Assembly (NCBI RefSeq): GCF_004027225.2
Contig: NC_044298.2
Location: forward strand, 62,001-126,000
Origin: Strigops habroptila
Lineage: Eukaryota > Chordata > Aves > Psittaciformes > Psittacidae
Direction of reading: 5' to 3'
DNA: 64,000 bases
The notes beneath the pieces were generated by a model. That model saw only the letters and a program-made list of their open reading frames with translations. It searched no databases and was not told the DNA's origin. Shown here one piece after another: positions 1 to 13,447 of this stretch (position 1 is its first letter; every line of letters begins with the position of its first letter). The position numbers and the translations under genes were made by a program.

Positions 1-353
1 AATGCCTTCCCTGTCATCTTCTCTGTGTGTGAAACCTCCTCCCAGGCTCAGAGGTGCCCAGCAGGGATGAGTTCTCCTCCTAATTCTTTAAGCTGTCAAG
101 ACAACCCTTGACATGACCCTTCCTGCAGCGCAGGAAGCTGCTGGTGGCCCGTTGACCCAAGGTGACCATTGAGGTGCCACCCCACTTCCAGATGCTGGTG
201 TGTGGGGGTGATACACACTGTACCATCACCCCGTGGCCCAGCTCATCCCTTGTAATGCACTCTGCTTTTCCTCTTCCATGCTTAGCAAGTGGCATTTCCG
301 TGCTTATCAAGTGTATTTGGAGGTGGATGTGACTTCTGTGCTCTCTGCCTCAG
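1..353 (+). other. SMG5: SMG5 intron sequence, 5' of the first visible exon
   Basis: No exon is recognised here. It ends in a polypyrimidine/cag acceptor at 341-353 that fits the SMG5 exon starting at 354. The exons for the first ~58 residues of SMG5 must lie left of the window. Confidence 0.75.
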
Positions 354-3300
354 GCTGCGGGAGCTCTGTGTGAAGCTGATGTTCTTGCACCCGGTGGATT
401 ATGGAAGAAAAGCAGAGGAGCTGCTCTGGAGGAAGGTTTACTATGAAGTTATCCAGCTCATTAAAACAAATAAAAAGGCAGGTATCTGGAGCTCTGGCCT
501 GAGAAAGCCTCTGCCTGGGCAGCGGGTGTCTTCCCATCTCCAAAAGCCTCCCATCTCCCTGTGGAATGATGGTCTCCAGAGGCACAGTGTTCCCGCTTGT
601 GTTTTCCAATGCCATGAGCCCTCTCCTGGTGACCTGGTGCTCTGAAGGTGTTTCAAGTGCTCTGAGCACTCGCCTTGATTTTAATTACCTCTTGTTGCAA
701 GAGTTTCTCGTTCTTGATGTTGGCCCTGAGTCAGTCCCACTTGATAGAGCATTGCTGAGCAAGAGAAGGTACACAGCAGTGCAAAACTCCACCTGAGCTA
801 CCTACTATCCTCCTTCTACTCGGTGTAACTCGGGTGGCCAGTCTAAACGTTAACTGGGTTAACAGAGCCTCCTTTTTCCTCCCTCCAGCACATTCACAGC
901 CGCAGCACCCTGGAGTGTGCCTATAGGACTCACTTAGTAGCTGGGATAGGATTCTACCAGCACCTTCTCCTCTACATCCAGTCTCACTATCAGCTGGAGC
1001 TGCAGTGCTGCATCGACTGGACACACGTAACAGACCCTCTGATAGGTTAGTGCTTGGGCTCACTGGGGAGGACTGAATCTCTGGCTGGACAGAGAGGTTT
1101 GAAAAGCTTCATTAAACCTGATAAATGGGCCATGGGGGGAAATAGAATCATAGAATCCTGGAATGGGTCGGGTTGAAGGGAGCTTAAAGCTCCTCCAGCT
1201 CCAACCCCTGACCCAGGCAGGGACACCTTCCACTAGAGCAGGTTGCTCCAAGCCCCTGTGTCCAACCTGGCCTTGAACACTGCCAGGGATGGTTCCTCCA
1301 AACCTTCTCCCTTCAACCCATTCCAGTTCCTCATCACCCTCACAGGGAAGAGCTTCTGCCTCAGAGCTCATCTCAGTCTCCCCTCTGGCAGGTTCAAGCC
1401 ATTCCTCTTGGCCTGTCCCTCCATCCCTTGCCCAAAGCCCCTCTCCAGGTTTCCTGCAGCCCCTTTAGGCACTGGAGCTGCTCTAAGGTCTCCCCTTAAG
1501 GAGCCTTCTCCCTTTACCCAATGGTGTGTGTGATTCCCTCATGCAGGCTGCAAGAAACCTGTGTCTGCGTCGGAGAAGGAGATGGAATGGGCGCAGATGG
1601 CATGTCACAGATGTCTGGTTTATCTGGGAGATCTGGGTAAGAGCAGCAGCATCTTTTGGGGTGTTTTATATAGTAAAAAGATGGTGCCTGGCCAGGGCTG
1701 AGTCCCTCGTTGTTAGTAACCAGCCACAGTGACTTGGGGACACTGGCTTCCCTCTGACATGTTTGGCAGTGACTGGTATAAGCTGGAATCCTCGTGGCTC
1801 ACTGAACTTCACCTCAAGCTTTAGCTTTAGGCAAGTAGATGAGGTGTAAAGCAGTGGCTCAGGGAGGCCTTCACTTGCATTGGTGGTGTTTGGACAGTGT
1901 GAAGGCAACTCTGAGACTCCTCACTTCACACATGCTTTAAGGCTGCCTCACTGCTGTCACCAGCACAGGCATGACACAAAGTCAGGTTTCTTAAGGAATA
2001 TTGGGGGTCAATCTGGAGCTTTAGGCCACCACGGGTTCTTCATCGCTGTGTCTGTGTCTCTCCCACAAGCGTGTGGGGTGAGTGTGTCAGCGTCTTGCTT
2101 GTGAACACGGGGGAGGGAAGGCAGGGAGGAAACATGGAGCTGGGTAAGAACCAGCTCTTTGGAGTGTGGCACAGCTCTTGGAAGCTCTTTGCCCTTCTCG
2201 CTGGGCATGAATCAGCCTGAAAATGGCTTTGTCACAAAGAAATGGCTGATGGGGGTAGGAAGAACGACTGGTGGGAGAGAAATGGGCTCATCTCCTCAGT
2301 GTGCTTTCACCTCAGGTTTCCAAAGTGCCTCCTGTTGTCCAAAAACTAAAGGCACAGCTATGTTATTAACTCAGCTGACTTGATTTAGTTTTCCCACTCT
2401 GCTGTAGTAGAACATAGTCTTAGGCACTGGAAAATGGTGATATTTCAAGGATACATTTATCAGCACTTACCCCACGGGGCAGGAGAATTTCTTCCCTTTG
2501 CTTATGTGCTGTTACAAGTGTTGAGGGCTGGCCCCTCAGCTTCAAGTGTGATGTGCAGTGAAAACAAAAGGGTTTCCTAGAACCATGGAGTGCTTTGGGT
2601 TGGAAAGGACCTTCCAATCAGCCAGTTCCAACCCCCTGCCACGGGCTGTTGCCCTCTGGTTGTAGTTTTGATGCCTGGTGTGTGCTTTCCTTCCAGCTCG
2701 CTACCAGAACGAACTGGCAGGCGTGGACACGGAGCTGCTGGCTGAGAGGTTTTACTATCAGGCCCTTTCTGTTGCACCACAAATTGGTGAGTGAGTTTGT
2801 AGCTGTTCAAATGACGTTACCACAAGGTGAGCCCAGCACGTTGTGATGTGGCCCGGGGCAGGTTTCTGTGCTGCTGCTGAGGGAGGGGTGGCTTTAAATC
2901 ATGTCCTTTGGGAATCTTCCTTGCTGGGAACCCAAAGAGAGGAGTTAAACCAAAGTGCTCTTCATCAGTGAGTGAAGTATGTATTCCTCATCTGCTAACC
3001 TCTGAGAATTTATGTGCCACATACCAGAGCAGAACTCTTAGATGCTGATAAGATGATGTCTATGACAAGAGGAGTCAAGGGCATGGTATTACTGCTGTAC
3101 AGGAGGAGATGACATTGTTTGCTCCGCTTTCTTACGTAGAGAACTGGCAGGAAGGTTGGGAGGGCCTAAAAGCACTACAAAACATGAAACAAAAAGCTGT
3201 GTGCCTGAAGGATTGAGTAGTCCAGACCTTTGTACTCCAGCTTTGCTACTGGTTGTGTCTCCTGGCTTCCCTCCTGTGTAGAAATGTAGTGAGAGGGAAA

Positions 3301-6300
3301 GGATCTGCTTTCTAGGGCCGCTAGAGGATCGTCACTTAATGCCATTGCCCCTCTCTCGTGACAGGCATGCCCTTTAACCAGCTGGGGACACTGGCAGGGA
3401 GCAAATACTACAATGTGGAAGCTACCTATTGTTACTTACGCTGGTGAGTGTCTGTCCTGGGCAGAGAATCAGTGCACTGTGGTGGTGGTACCACATTCTT
3501 TTCTCCTTTACTTTGGACTTGGGGGCCTGTTTGAAGCGGATAAGTTTCGGGGGACATCAGTGGGAAGTCAGTAGCCCAGCAGGCTCAAAGCAAAGCACTC
3601 AGTACCTGTCTTCATGCTGAAGTGACTGAAAAGCTTTATGGCTTTAATACAAGCCCTAAAATGTGAGTAACCTTGTGGCAAAGTAACCTGGGCTGTGTTC
3701 TCTTTGGGGGTCTCAGCATCCAGTCTGAAGTGTCCTTCGAAGGTGCCTATGGGAACCTGAAGCGGCTCTATGACAAAGCAGCCAAAATGTACCACCAGCT
3801 GAAGAAGTGTGAGACCAGGAGGTTGTCTCCAAGCAAGAAAAGGTGAGAGGGGAAAGGAGGAGGTTTGCAGTGCCCCCAGAGTCACCCTCAGGGTTGGGAG
3901 CAGTGTCTTTCTGCAGTGGGAACTGCAGGAATGGCTGCTTGCAAGCAGGGCTGTTTCCAGGATGCTGAGAGCCCCAGTCTGGATCCCATTCCTGAGCTCT
4001 TGGGTCCTAATTTTAGGAGAAAAGCTAAATGCTGGCTCATTGTAGAGTGTGAAATGAGACATTTTCTCTCTCTCCCCTGGAGCCGGTGACTGTTCCTGAG
4101 GGTTGAGGCACATTGGTGACAGTTTGAAGTGTATGAAGTGTCGTCTTCCTCTAGTTTCATCAAGATGTGGTTTTGAATTGAGACCTGATTTACCTGTTCA
4201 TACAGCTCTGCTAGTCTGGTCCATCTCTGCTTTACAGTATTTTCTTCTCAATCTTTTTAGAGGCAAGGACATTAAGAGGTTGCTGGTGAGCTTCATGTAC
4301 CTGCAGAGTCTTTTGCAGCCAAAGAGCAGGTAAGGTTACAGCACATTCCATCTCCTATTGCTCACTCACAGTAGTGGGCATTCAGAACTGAGAGAGACTG
4401 TTCCCTGGGGGATAACAGTGCCTGTGCTGAGGCTTCCTGCCAAAAGGGCCAAGACTTTAGTCTTCTAAATCATGGTGGGACACTGGCACAGGGTGCCCAG
4501 AGAAGCTGTGGCTGCCCCAGCCCTGGCAGTGTTCAAGGCCAGGTTGGACACAGGGGCTTGGAGCAACCTGCTCCAGTGGAAGGTGTCCCTGCCTGGGGCA
4601 GGGGTTGGGGCTGGAGAAGCTTTAAGCTCCCTCCCAACCCAACCCAGGCTGGGGTTCTAACCTTGCACGGAGAGTGAAGATTGTCCTCTAAGGGAGGCAG
4701 AACCCCAGAGGGTTCAATACTTTGCAGCTAAATGAAGCCAGGTGCTGAGGGGATGTTGAAGCTCTGAGCCTCACATCTCAGCTCTGCTCTTCTGTGCCTT
4801 TGGTGTTGTCTTGCCTTGTTCAGCCGTCAAGTGCTTCCTCCTGGCAAGTGCTGGCTTTTGGCTGATGGGGCAGCAAAGAGGCCGCTGTGAATCTGTAACC
4901 AAAGGAGCACACAAACCTGTTCCTGCTGGAGTCAAGGGGAAGCTTTGTGCAGTCCCTGGTTTCTGTTTTTCCTTGGCTTCTCTGTCTCTGATAGAGTTTT
5001 CCAGGTGACTGGAAATGAACCTCATCCTGCTTGAAATGGAGCAGTTGTTTTAAAGGCCTTACACACAGGCTACAGTTAAACCCATGGTGGAACATGTGAA
5101 AACAGAGATTATCCCCCCTGAGGCTTCTCCCTTTTGGGCTGAACAAACTTGCTTCTCTTTTCCTCTTACACATCATGTTTTCTCTACCCCTTGACAGTCT
5201 TCTGCTGGGCTGGGTCCAGTTTGTCAGTGTCTTTAGTTGGGTTTTTGTGCACTGGGGACCCCAAACTGCTGCACTACTCCAGCTGCCATCTCCTGAGTGC
5301 CAAATACAGAGGGATCATGGTTTTCCTCAACCTGCTGCTGTGCCAATGCAGCCCAGTGTGGGACTAGCTTTCAGCTGCTGCCTACTAGCAGAGTAGAACT
5401 TCAATGCTCCTTAAAATAGCTGCTCCACACTTATTTAGTGCCTAAGAAAACTGGGAATGGCTTCAATTTCTCCAGCTCCCTGCAAAGGATGTTTTGCAGC
5501 CAGATTTACTTTGTAAGGAGGAGGTTCCCATAGACTGTTACACTGGATACTGAGCGTGCTTCCTTTGAAGGAGCTGATAGCTACAGAGGATTGGGAATAT
5601 TCTTCCAGGGCTGCAAGTTAAAGACACTGGAGTCGAGGGCTGAAGGATGGCCCAAGTGCCAGGTTTGGGTCAGCTTCCCCACAGACCTGAGTCTGGAATA
5701 CTAATGCTGGTTTGGTTTTGCCTCTTGTTCAGCTCTCTGGATTCCGAGCTGACATCTCTGTGCCAGTCTGTGCTGGAGGATTTCAACCTGTGCTTGTTTT
5801 ACCTGCCCTCTCCTCCTAATCTGAGCTCAACTAGTGAAGATGAAGAAGAGTATGAGAGTGGCTACTCCTTCCTTCCTGATCTCCTCATCTTTCGCATGGT
5901 GATCATCTGCCTCATGAGTGTTCACAGCCTCAAGAGGGCAGGTAACCACTGCTTTATTCAGGGGGCTCTCATCTTAACTGTGGTCTTAGGATGTTGGCAG
6001 TCATGGTTTGGGCTCGTGCTTGGTCTTCTCCACCTCCTGCTGCTGCCTTGTTGCAGGTTCCAAGCAGTACAGTGCAGCCATTGCCTTCACCCTGGCCCTG
6101 TTCTCTCACCTGATAAACCACGTCAACATCCGCCTGCAGGCAGAGCTGGAAGAAGGGGAGAATCCAGTCCCAGCCTTTCAGAGTGACAGCACGGGTGAGT
6201 TGGGGCTCCTGGAGGCTCTTCCCTTGCTTTCCTCAGTCTCCTGGGCGTGGGTTTTGGTGCCTGAGTGGGGTTAGAGACATCTACACTTCTGACTGCTGAA

Positions 6301-9300
6301 ATCCCTCAACATGGGTGATGTGCTGAGGCAGTCTCCACCTAAACACTCCCTGGGAGTCTCAGACTCCTCACAGGAGGTGGTGAAAATGTGGCTTTCCTTG
6401 TTGTAAGGAGTTATCTGGCTGGATCTCTTGGCAGCTCGTTCCTCATCTGTTCACCCTAAGCTGTGCTCCTTAGTTTCCATGTCTCTGCTGCTATTTACTG
6501 GACTCTTTTCCACTGACATGATTTGAGGTGAAACATCTGAGCAGAGCCTCGGGGGGGCAGATCTTGCTCAGCAAACCTCATCCCTGCTCACACTGCCCGG
6601 AGAAGCTGTGGCTGTGCCATCCCTGGCAGTGTTCAAGGCCAGGTTGGACACAGGGCCTTGGAGCAACCTGCTCTAGTGGAAGGTGTCCCTGCCCGTGGCT
6701 TTAGATGAGCTTTAAGCTCCCTTCCAACCCAGCTGCTGGTCTCATTTTCAATGCCTGCAGATGACCAGGAGCCCCGGGAGCCATTGATTGAGAAGGAAGC
6801 TGAAGGTGACTTGGCAAATCATCAGGCAAGTGAGGAGCAAAGGAAGAGTGACTGCAAGAAGAGCAAGAAGTACTCCCGCCTGTCCTGCCTGCGGCGCCGC
6901 CGCCACCCCCAGAAGGTGGATGAGAGCGACCTGAGCGAGGGCTTTGACTCTGACTCCAGCCAGGGCTCCATAAAGGGCAGTGATGGCTCTGAAAGTGGCT
7001 CAGAGAAGAGTGATGAGGAAGCAGAAGCTGCTTTTGATGTGGAGACAGACTCTGACATGAACAGCCAGGAATCTCGGTCCGACTTGGAGGACATGGAGGA
7101 TGAGCCGGGCGAGGAGGGAAGCGGCCGAGGCAAAAGTGGGCCTAAAGAGGCCTTGAAGAACTGTGTGGATGGCAGTGGGCTGGGGGACTCCAAGAGCTCC
7201 AGCAGCTCTAAAGCTGAGGCTCCAGACCCAGCCCTCAATGGGCCAGCTTCCCTGAGCACGAGTGACACCAGCATAGCCAGTAACCTCCAGGCCATGTCAA
7301 CCCAACTGTTCCAGACCAAACGCTGCTTCCGCTTGGCTCCCACCTTCAGCAACATCCTTTTGAAACCCAACAGTGAACCCCCTGTCTTGAAGGATGGAAT
7401 AGAAGGCAAGCCATGTGTCAATGGAGATCTGGAGAAGTCCAGCCTGGCAGAGCAAGGTAAGGAGCAGTGACCTCATCCCAGGTACTTGTGGTTGCAGTTC
7501 TGGGGCTGTTTGCTGAAATCCAGTCCTTCTCCTGGGACAAGTTCTCCTTTGGGCAGGTTTGGAGGAGCAGGTTGCCCTGCAAGTGCTGGGCAGGGCTTGG
7601 GTTGGGTGTTTCCTGAAGAGCTTTACTGTTCCCGAGGGACATCCAGGAATATGTACACTGAGCAAAGTACCTGCAGCCAGCCAGGACTAGCCACTGCTCA
7701 GGCTAAATGCTGAGCAGCTCTGGTAATCCAGAGGAGAATTCCAGCAGGTATTAAGGATTCTCTTCCTTTTTCCCCATGTGAAACCTCTGTAATAAGACAC
7801 TTCCAAGTGCTTCTGGTGCTGGGCAGTGCAGGAAGCTCTTCATGACGTGAAGCTCTCAAGGAGCTGGCTGTAAGATGGGACCTGGGGGCAGGGGAGAGGT
7901 GTTGGGGGCGTCTTGCTGTGCCCCTCTGACCAGGCTGCAGGTGGAGCTGCAGTGTCTCTATGGAGCTCCCACAACTGAGTAATGCTCTGGTGGGAAAGGG
8001 GGGGATAAAAACCAGCTCGAAAGGGAGACGTGGTGCCCTACAGGGGGTTGCTTGTGTCTCAGGTAAACCCACATGGGCCTGTTTGTCGTTCCTGGAGCAA
8101 GGAAGCACTTTGGCAGCCTGCTGCCAGGTTCCTGCAGGGTTCAGGCTTTGCCAGGATTTGGAGGGGAGCTCTGAGATGATGTTAATGTTTGCTGGCTCCC
8201 AGCATTGCTTCAGAGCCACTTGAAAGACATGGGGGTAAAGGAAGAAACAAACCATTTTGGGGGCTGCTTAACATTGTCCTTCACTGGGTTCCCCGACGTT
8301 GCAGCTCCAGGAATGTGGTTGAATAGTGTGGCCACGAGCTGGGGAAGAGGAGAGGGTTGACTGAGCCAGCTTGAGTTAACCCGTGTGTGCTTTAGCTTGG
8401 AGCTCCCCCTGCCTCAGCTCTGCAGTTTCAAAGCTCTTCCCTGATCTTCCCACTCTGTGAGGGCTGGTTTGTGAGTAAATGACTTCCTCCCTTTTGATTC
8501 TGAAGGTTTCTTGGTTGCTGGTAGCAAAATGTGGCCCCGATTCCCACCATGCTGCTGCCTTGGCCTCAGGTCACTCCAGGGAGTTCAGCAGCAGTGGCTT
8601 TGAGATCATAGGATCAACCAGGTTGGAAAAGACCTGTAAGATCCTGAAGTCCAACCAAGATCCTCAGGGTACCGAGTGTTTCAAACTCAGCAGTGAGCCC
8701 CACCATCATCTTCTCTTGCACAGCTCGGAGGCTGATGCCCATTGACTTGAACAGCAACCACTGGCTCTGGTCTCTGCGGTAAATGATGCTCCTACGCATG
8801 GCTTCTGCAGGGGTCTCATTCCTGCTTTTCCCTTTGTTTTGCAGATGATGTGTCTGACTCCGAGGAAAGCATTTCAAGTAACAAATCCTGCAGGAATGAG
8901 CGCTCCCTTCAGGAGAAGCTGCAGATCATGACCAACGAAGGGCTGCTGCTCACTGTCAAGGTGTTCCTGGACTGGCTGAGGACAAACACAGACCTCATCA
9001 TCATGTGTGCTCAGGTGGGAACTCTGTTGGGTGCTCAGTTCCTCTGCGCTGGGGTGCTGAGGGCATAGGAAAGCTGCTGTCCCAGGCCTGGGCGGGATGG
9101 GAGATGTTAACTACTCCTCAGCTGAATGAAAATAATCTTCATTTAAGAAGGGGAGTGAAATTTATCCTTCAGCTCATTCTGAGGCCTGTGAAAGGGGCTG
9201 AAATTCCCCAAGGGGGTTGTGTCCATCACTCTTGACCTGTGTGTTCTGTGTTCTGCTCCTGCAGAGCTCTCAGAGCCTGTGGAACAGGCTGTCAGTGCTC

Positions 9301-12300
9301 CTGAACCTTCTGCCTTCTGCTGCAGACCTGCAGGAATCAGGTACTGGAGAGGGAATGTCGTGTTTCAGCCATCGGGGGGGAGAGATTTGCCAGGAGCACT
9401 TTGCTGCCAAGCACAGTGGGAAGCAACATCACACGTGTGGTGGTTGAAACACCATTCCAGTTACATTTGAGCTCTATTAGTGCGTCGTGTACAGCTGACA
9501 AGACACTGGCACACTCTCCCCTCTGTGTGAGGCCTTTATGTGGCCAACACCTTGAGAATTAACTGTCAAGGGTATGATTTTTGTCATGGCAATCATGGAA
9601 ACTAGTTTGGAACCTCCAAATGCTCATGCTGTGCCCTGTACCTCAGCCTAAAGATGCCCATGGTCCATGAGGAGCAGAGTTGAGATGGGAATGCTTGTCA
9701 GTTGGACAGAGAACCCTCCCATTGCTGTTCTTCCCCTCCATCCCCTCCAGGCCTGGCCCTATGTAATGAAGTCAAGGACATTCTGAGTGGTGCTGAGCTC
9801 CCAGACCTAAAGGCCAACTTGCTGCTCCCAGAAGATGTTGCCCTGCGGAACCTTCCTCCTCTGAGGAGCGCACACAAGAGGTTTAACTTCGAGCAGGACA
9901 GGCCCATTTTTACACCCCTCGAGGAGGTGAGTTGGGCTAAATCCTGGCCAAAGTCCTCTGCTGGAGGTCTCAGCTCTGCAGGGGAAGATCTGCTTCGTTC
10001 TTGCCCCCAAAAGACCATCTGCCATGAGCTCCCCTTGTGCCGGTTGGAGCTGCTGAGGCTGCAGCCCCCGAGGGGAGCCTGCTGCTGAGTCCCTGCCTGC
10101 TGCTTTCAGTCTGTCGTTCGGATCTGCTGCATTCGGAGCTTTGGCCACTTCATCAGCCACTTGCAAGGCAGCATCCTGCAGTTCAACCCCGAGCTTGGGA
10201 TCTTCATCAGCATCGCCCAGTCAGAGCAGGACAACCTGCTGCACCAGGCGCAGGCCCAGTTCCACATGGTGAGTCGGCAGAGGTGGGCTAATGCTCCGTG
10301 CTTGGCACAACTACCTGGAGGTTACTATTAGGTTGTAACTAATCTTTGGGGGGGATGGAAGTTTTGCTCCTGAAAGCTACTTGGGTGTCCCCTTTTCACC
10401 CGGTCCCAGTGTGAGCTTGTGTGTTTCCTGCTAACTGATGTGGAAGTTTGGTTTTGTGATTAGGCTGCAGAGGAAGCTCGTCGGAACAGGCTGATGAGAG
10501 ACATGGCTCAGCTTCGACTGCAGGTAGGAGGGGATGCTGCTTCCAGCCTTGCTCCTTCCTCTGACAGCCCTGGTGCTGGGAGCCAGTGACCAAGGGTGAA
10601 GAACCTTTTCCTAATGTCCAATGTGAACTTCCCCTGGCGCAGCTTCATCCCATTTCCTCATGTCCTGTCTCTGGCCATCAGAGAGAGGAGATCAGCACCT
10701 CCCCTTCTGTTTCCCCTTGTGATAAGGCCGCTCCTCAGCCTTCTCTTCTCCAAGCTTAAGCCAAGTGACCTCAGCTGCTCCTAAGTCTTGTCCTCTAGAC
10801 CTTTCACCATCTGGGTCACGCTCCTCTGGATGCACTCTGATAGTTTAATGTCCTTCTTCTACTGAGGTGCACAAAACCTGCCCACACAACTCCACTGGCC
10901 CACTCTCCACCTCCCTCTGCCCCACTGCCTGCAGCCAGGCCTGTGCTCCATGTGCTGGGAGCTTGGAAGGGGCTGGCGAAGCTTTGCAGGGCAAGTCTTC
11001 AGCATAAACGTGAAGCAAAGTGTCTGTGCATGTGTGTGTGTTTCCAGCTGGAGGTTTCTCAGCTGGAGGGGAGTCTGCAGCAGCCCAAGGCACAGTCAGC
11101 CATGTCCCCTTACCTCGTCCCGGACACCCAGGCCCTCTGCCAGCACTTGGCTGTCATCAAGCAGTTGGCCACCAGTGGGAGGTTCATCATCATCATCCCT
11201 CGAACAGGTAAAGGAGTCTCCACATCAACCAACCCAGTCTGCCTTCCCCTCCTGGCACATGGGTCCAGGTGGTGGCTGCTGTTGGGCTTTCCTTGTCCTC
11301 TCCTCTTCCCGCGTGTGACTTTGGGGGCCTGTTGGCCCCCGCTTGGAATCTGTAGTGTATTGGAGAGCAGCTGGAAGGAGGGAAGCCCCATTCACCATCT
11401 CCATCTGCCTCCTGTGGCAGCCACTGCTGCAGCAGCAGCAGCAGCTCAGGGGGCTGAGGAATTCCTGCCCCATGTGGCTGGGTTTGCAGGAGCAGAGCTG
11501 TAAGGCAGATGGGTTTGCTTTTTGTGTGGTTTCTGTTAGTGATCGATGGCTTGGACTTCCTGAAGAAGGAGAATGCAGGAGCTCGGGACAGCATCCGGTA
11601 TCTGGAGGCAGAGTTTAAAAAGGGAAACAGGTATGGAGTGGGAGAAGCTTGATCCCTGCTTTTGGAATGGGTGGATCTGGGCTGGAAGGAGATCCAGCAG
11701 TGGGAGCAGGTCGTGCAGCAGTAGGAGCAGAGCAGCCAAGGGCAAGCCAGGCCTCAGGAATGCACTTGGCAAGAGGGAAGGTGGGAAAGGAATAGATTTG
11801 GTTCTCTGGATGCACTTGGAGTTGCTGCTTCTGAGGGCTGGAGGGAGAACATCCCCTTCTCAGTGTGAAACCTGAGCAGCACCTTGCACCAAGGCACTGG
11901 GGGTGCTGGAAAAGCTTTGCTGCAGGTCAGGCTTGGGGCTGGTGGGCTTTGAAATGCTTGGGAGCTGCACCCAGAGGTGCTGGGGGGACAGAGGGTTCCT
12001 TGGGCAGGCCTTTGGTTGCTAAAAGGAGGTGAACAGGTCCTGCAGCACTGGGAGGACCTGCTGGAGAGCATCGACTTCAGGCTGGGTGATGGTCTCCACG
12101 TGAGCTCAGGGACTCTCTGCTTTCCTCAGGTACATTCGTTGCCAGAAAGATGTTGGGAAGAGCTTTGAGAGGCATAAGTTGAAGAGACAAGATTTAGATG
12201 CCTGGTAAGATTGCAGGACCTGGAGTGGCCTGAGCATGATTCCCAGCAGGAAGGTGGCTTGGGACCCATCCTGCAGGTTGCTTGATGTGGTACTGATACA

Positions 12301-13305
12301 GTTCCCTATAGGGAGAGTCCTGGGTGTTCACCTCTCATCTCACTCAGCACCAAACACTCGGTGCTAAGAAGGGGCTCAGAAAAGCCCTCAACAGGCAACA
12401 GTCCTGCTTCCCCCTTGAGCCCCTCTGGAGCTGCGCAGACAAGGGCTCTTCCCTCTGACTTCTCCCTCTTTCTCTTGGATCTCTGTGGCAGGAATCTCTA
12501 TAAAATCCTGGACAGCTGCAAACAACTGACAGTGTCGCAAGGAAGTGGAGAGGATGACACCACGGGAATGGTCACCATCATCACAGGCTTCCAGCTGGAG
12601 GACCCAAGCATGTTCTCAGCACCCATGCAGGTCAGTGGCTCTGCCCGAGCTGGGCTTGGCTGGCAAAAGAGGGTTTGGTTTTCAGTGCTTTCTGCTTTGG
12701 GAACGAAGTGTCCAAGTCCCAGGTTTAGTTCTTCCAACTTGAAGGCCCCTCAATTTCTCCTGTTGTTGTGATGCAAAGTGCCTTGGGGGGAGGCCTCTTG
12801 TGCCAGAGCAGCTGGAAGCATGAAGGAGAATCAAGTCGTGGAGCCAGGACAAACTGCCCAAGGATTTCCAAGTTGTGAGGGGCTGAATTCTTGACAGGGC
12901 AAAAATAGAACCATGGAATGGGTTGGGATGGAGGGAGCTTAAAGCTCCTCCAGCTCCAACCCCTGCCACAGGCAGGGACACCTTCCACTAGAGCAGGTTG
13001 CTCCAAGCCCCTGTGTCCAACCTGGCCTTGAACACTGCCAGGGATGGGGCAGCCACAGCTTCTCTGGGAAAAGTCTGTGCCAGCGCCTCATCACCCTCAC
13101 AGGGAAGAGCTTCTGCCCAAGAGCTCGTCTCAGTCTCCCCTCGGGCAGGTTGAAGCCATTCCCCTTGTCGTGCCCCTCCATCCCTTGTCACATAACCTGG
13201 TGTGTGTGTGTCTGTTTGCAGTCTGCCATCCAGGCAGCCGCCAGTGCCAGCGTAGAGATAAAGAACGTTCTGGAGTTCTACAAGCAGTGGAAGGAGATGG
13301 GCTGA
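354..13305 (+). CDS. SMG5: SMG5, nonsense-mediated mRNA decay factor (3' 20 exons; 5' end off window)
   Basis: SMG5 pairs with SMG7 and binds phosphorylated UPF1 to drive dephosphorylation and decay of nonsense-containing mRNAs in the cytoplasm. Coding exons: 354-477, 889-1045, 1547-1636, 2697-2786, 3365-3443, 3717-3842, 4261-4329, 5733-5941, 6057-6194, 6761-7456, 8845-9014, 9265-9340, 9751-9926, 10110-10268, 10464-10523, 11048-11207, 11540-11630, 12130-12204, 12492-12630, 13222-13305. All phases join, giving 988 residues plus TGA. The first visible residues (LRELCVKLMFLHPVDYG) match about residue 59 of human SMG5, so roughly 58 residues lie upstream. Exons 354-6194 are the 14-3-3-like/TPR domain. 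Exon 6761-7456 is a Ser/Asp/Glu-rich linker holding a basic RLSCLRRRRHP patch. Exons 11048-13305 form the C-terminal PIN domain (RFIIIIPRT, VIDGLD), which in SMG5 is known to be catalytically degenerate. The donor of the first exon is GC, not GT. Confidence 0.97.
1141..1515 (-). mobile_element. CR1 LINE 3' fragment
   Basis: Minus orientation, beginning with the tail octamers (atagaatcatagaat) and running into the 3' end of ORF2/UTR. It lies in the SMG5 intron and stops about 30 bp before the exon at 1547. Confidence 0.85.
2577..2648 (-). mobile_element. CR1 LINE, short 3' stub
   Basis: The reverse complement of the CR1 terminus (gggttggaaaggacctt...ccaaccccctgcca), about 70 bp, ending about 50 bp before the SMG5 exon at 2697. 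Confidence 0.65.
4474..4662 (+). mobile_element. CR1 LINE 3' fragment
   Basis: Plus orientation, from the cactggcacagggtgcccag block to the tail; SMG5 intron. Confidence 0.85.
6598..6735 (+). mobile_element. CR1 LINE 3' fragment
   Basis: Plus orientation, from the gagaagctgtggctg block to cttccaaccca. The end is about 25 bp from the acceptor of the large SMG5 exon at 6761. Confidence 0.8.
8607..8775 (-). mobile_element. Older CR1 LINE 3' fragment
   Basis: Diverged 3' end (ggttggaaaagacctgtaagatc) of a different CR1 subfamily, minus orientation, in an SMG5 intron about 70 bp before the exon at 8845. Confidence 0.65.
10575..10905 (-). mobile_element. Older CR1 LINE internal fragment
   Basis: Diverged sequence matching the CR1 3' coding region in reverse (gaagaaccttttcctaatgt... 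cctcagccttctcttctcca). It lacks the tail; SMG5 intron. Confidence 0.6.
12906..13192 (-). mobile_element. CR1 LINE 3' fragment next to last SMG5 exon
   Basis: Minus orientation, little diverged. Its far end is about 30 bp from the last SMG5 exon at 13222, so the acceptor tract begins where the element stops. Confidence 0.85.
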
Positions 13306-13408
13306 TGCTCTGCAGGGCACTGGCTGGTGTGAACCTTTCTCTCCCCCTCTCGGAACGTGCAGCGTCTGAACAAAGGCAACCAAACTCCAGGCGACACTTG
13401 GACACGAA

Positions 13409-13447
13409 GAAGCAGCAGCAGCAGCAGCACCACCAACAACAACCAAA
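13409..13447 (+). repeat. SMG5: CAG/CAA-rich tract in SMG5 3' UTR
   Basis: agcagcagcagcagcagcac followed by caccaacaacaacc, just past the SMG5 stop; a short trinucleotide microsatellite in the transcript. Confidence 0.7.
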
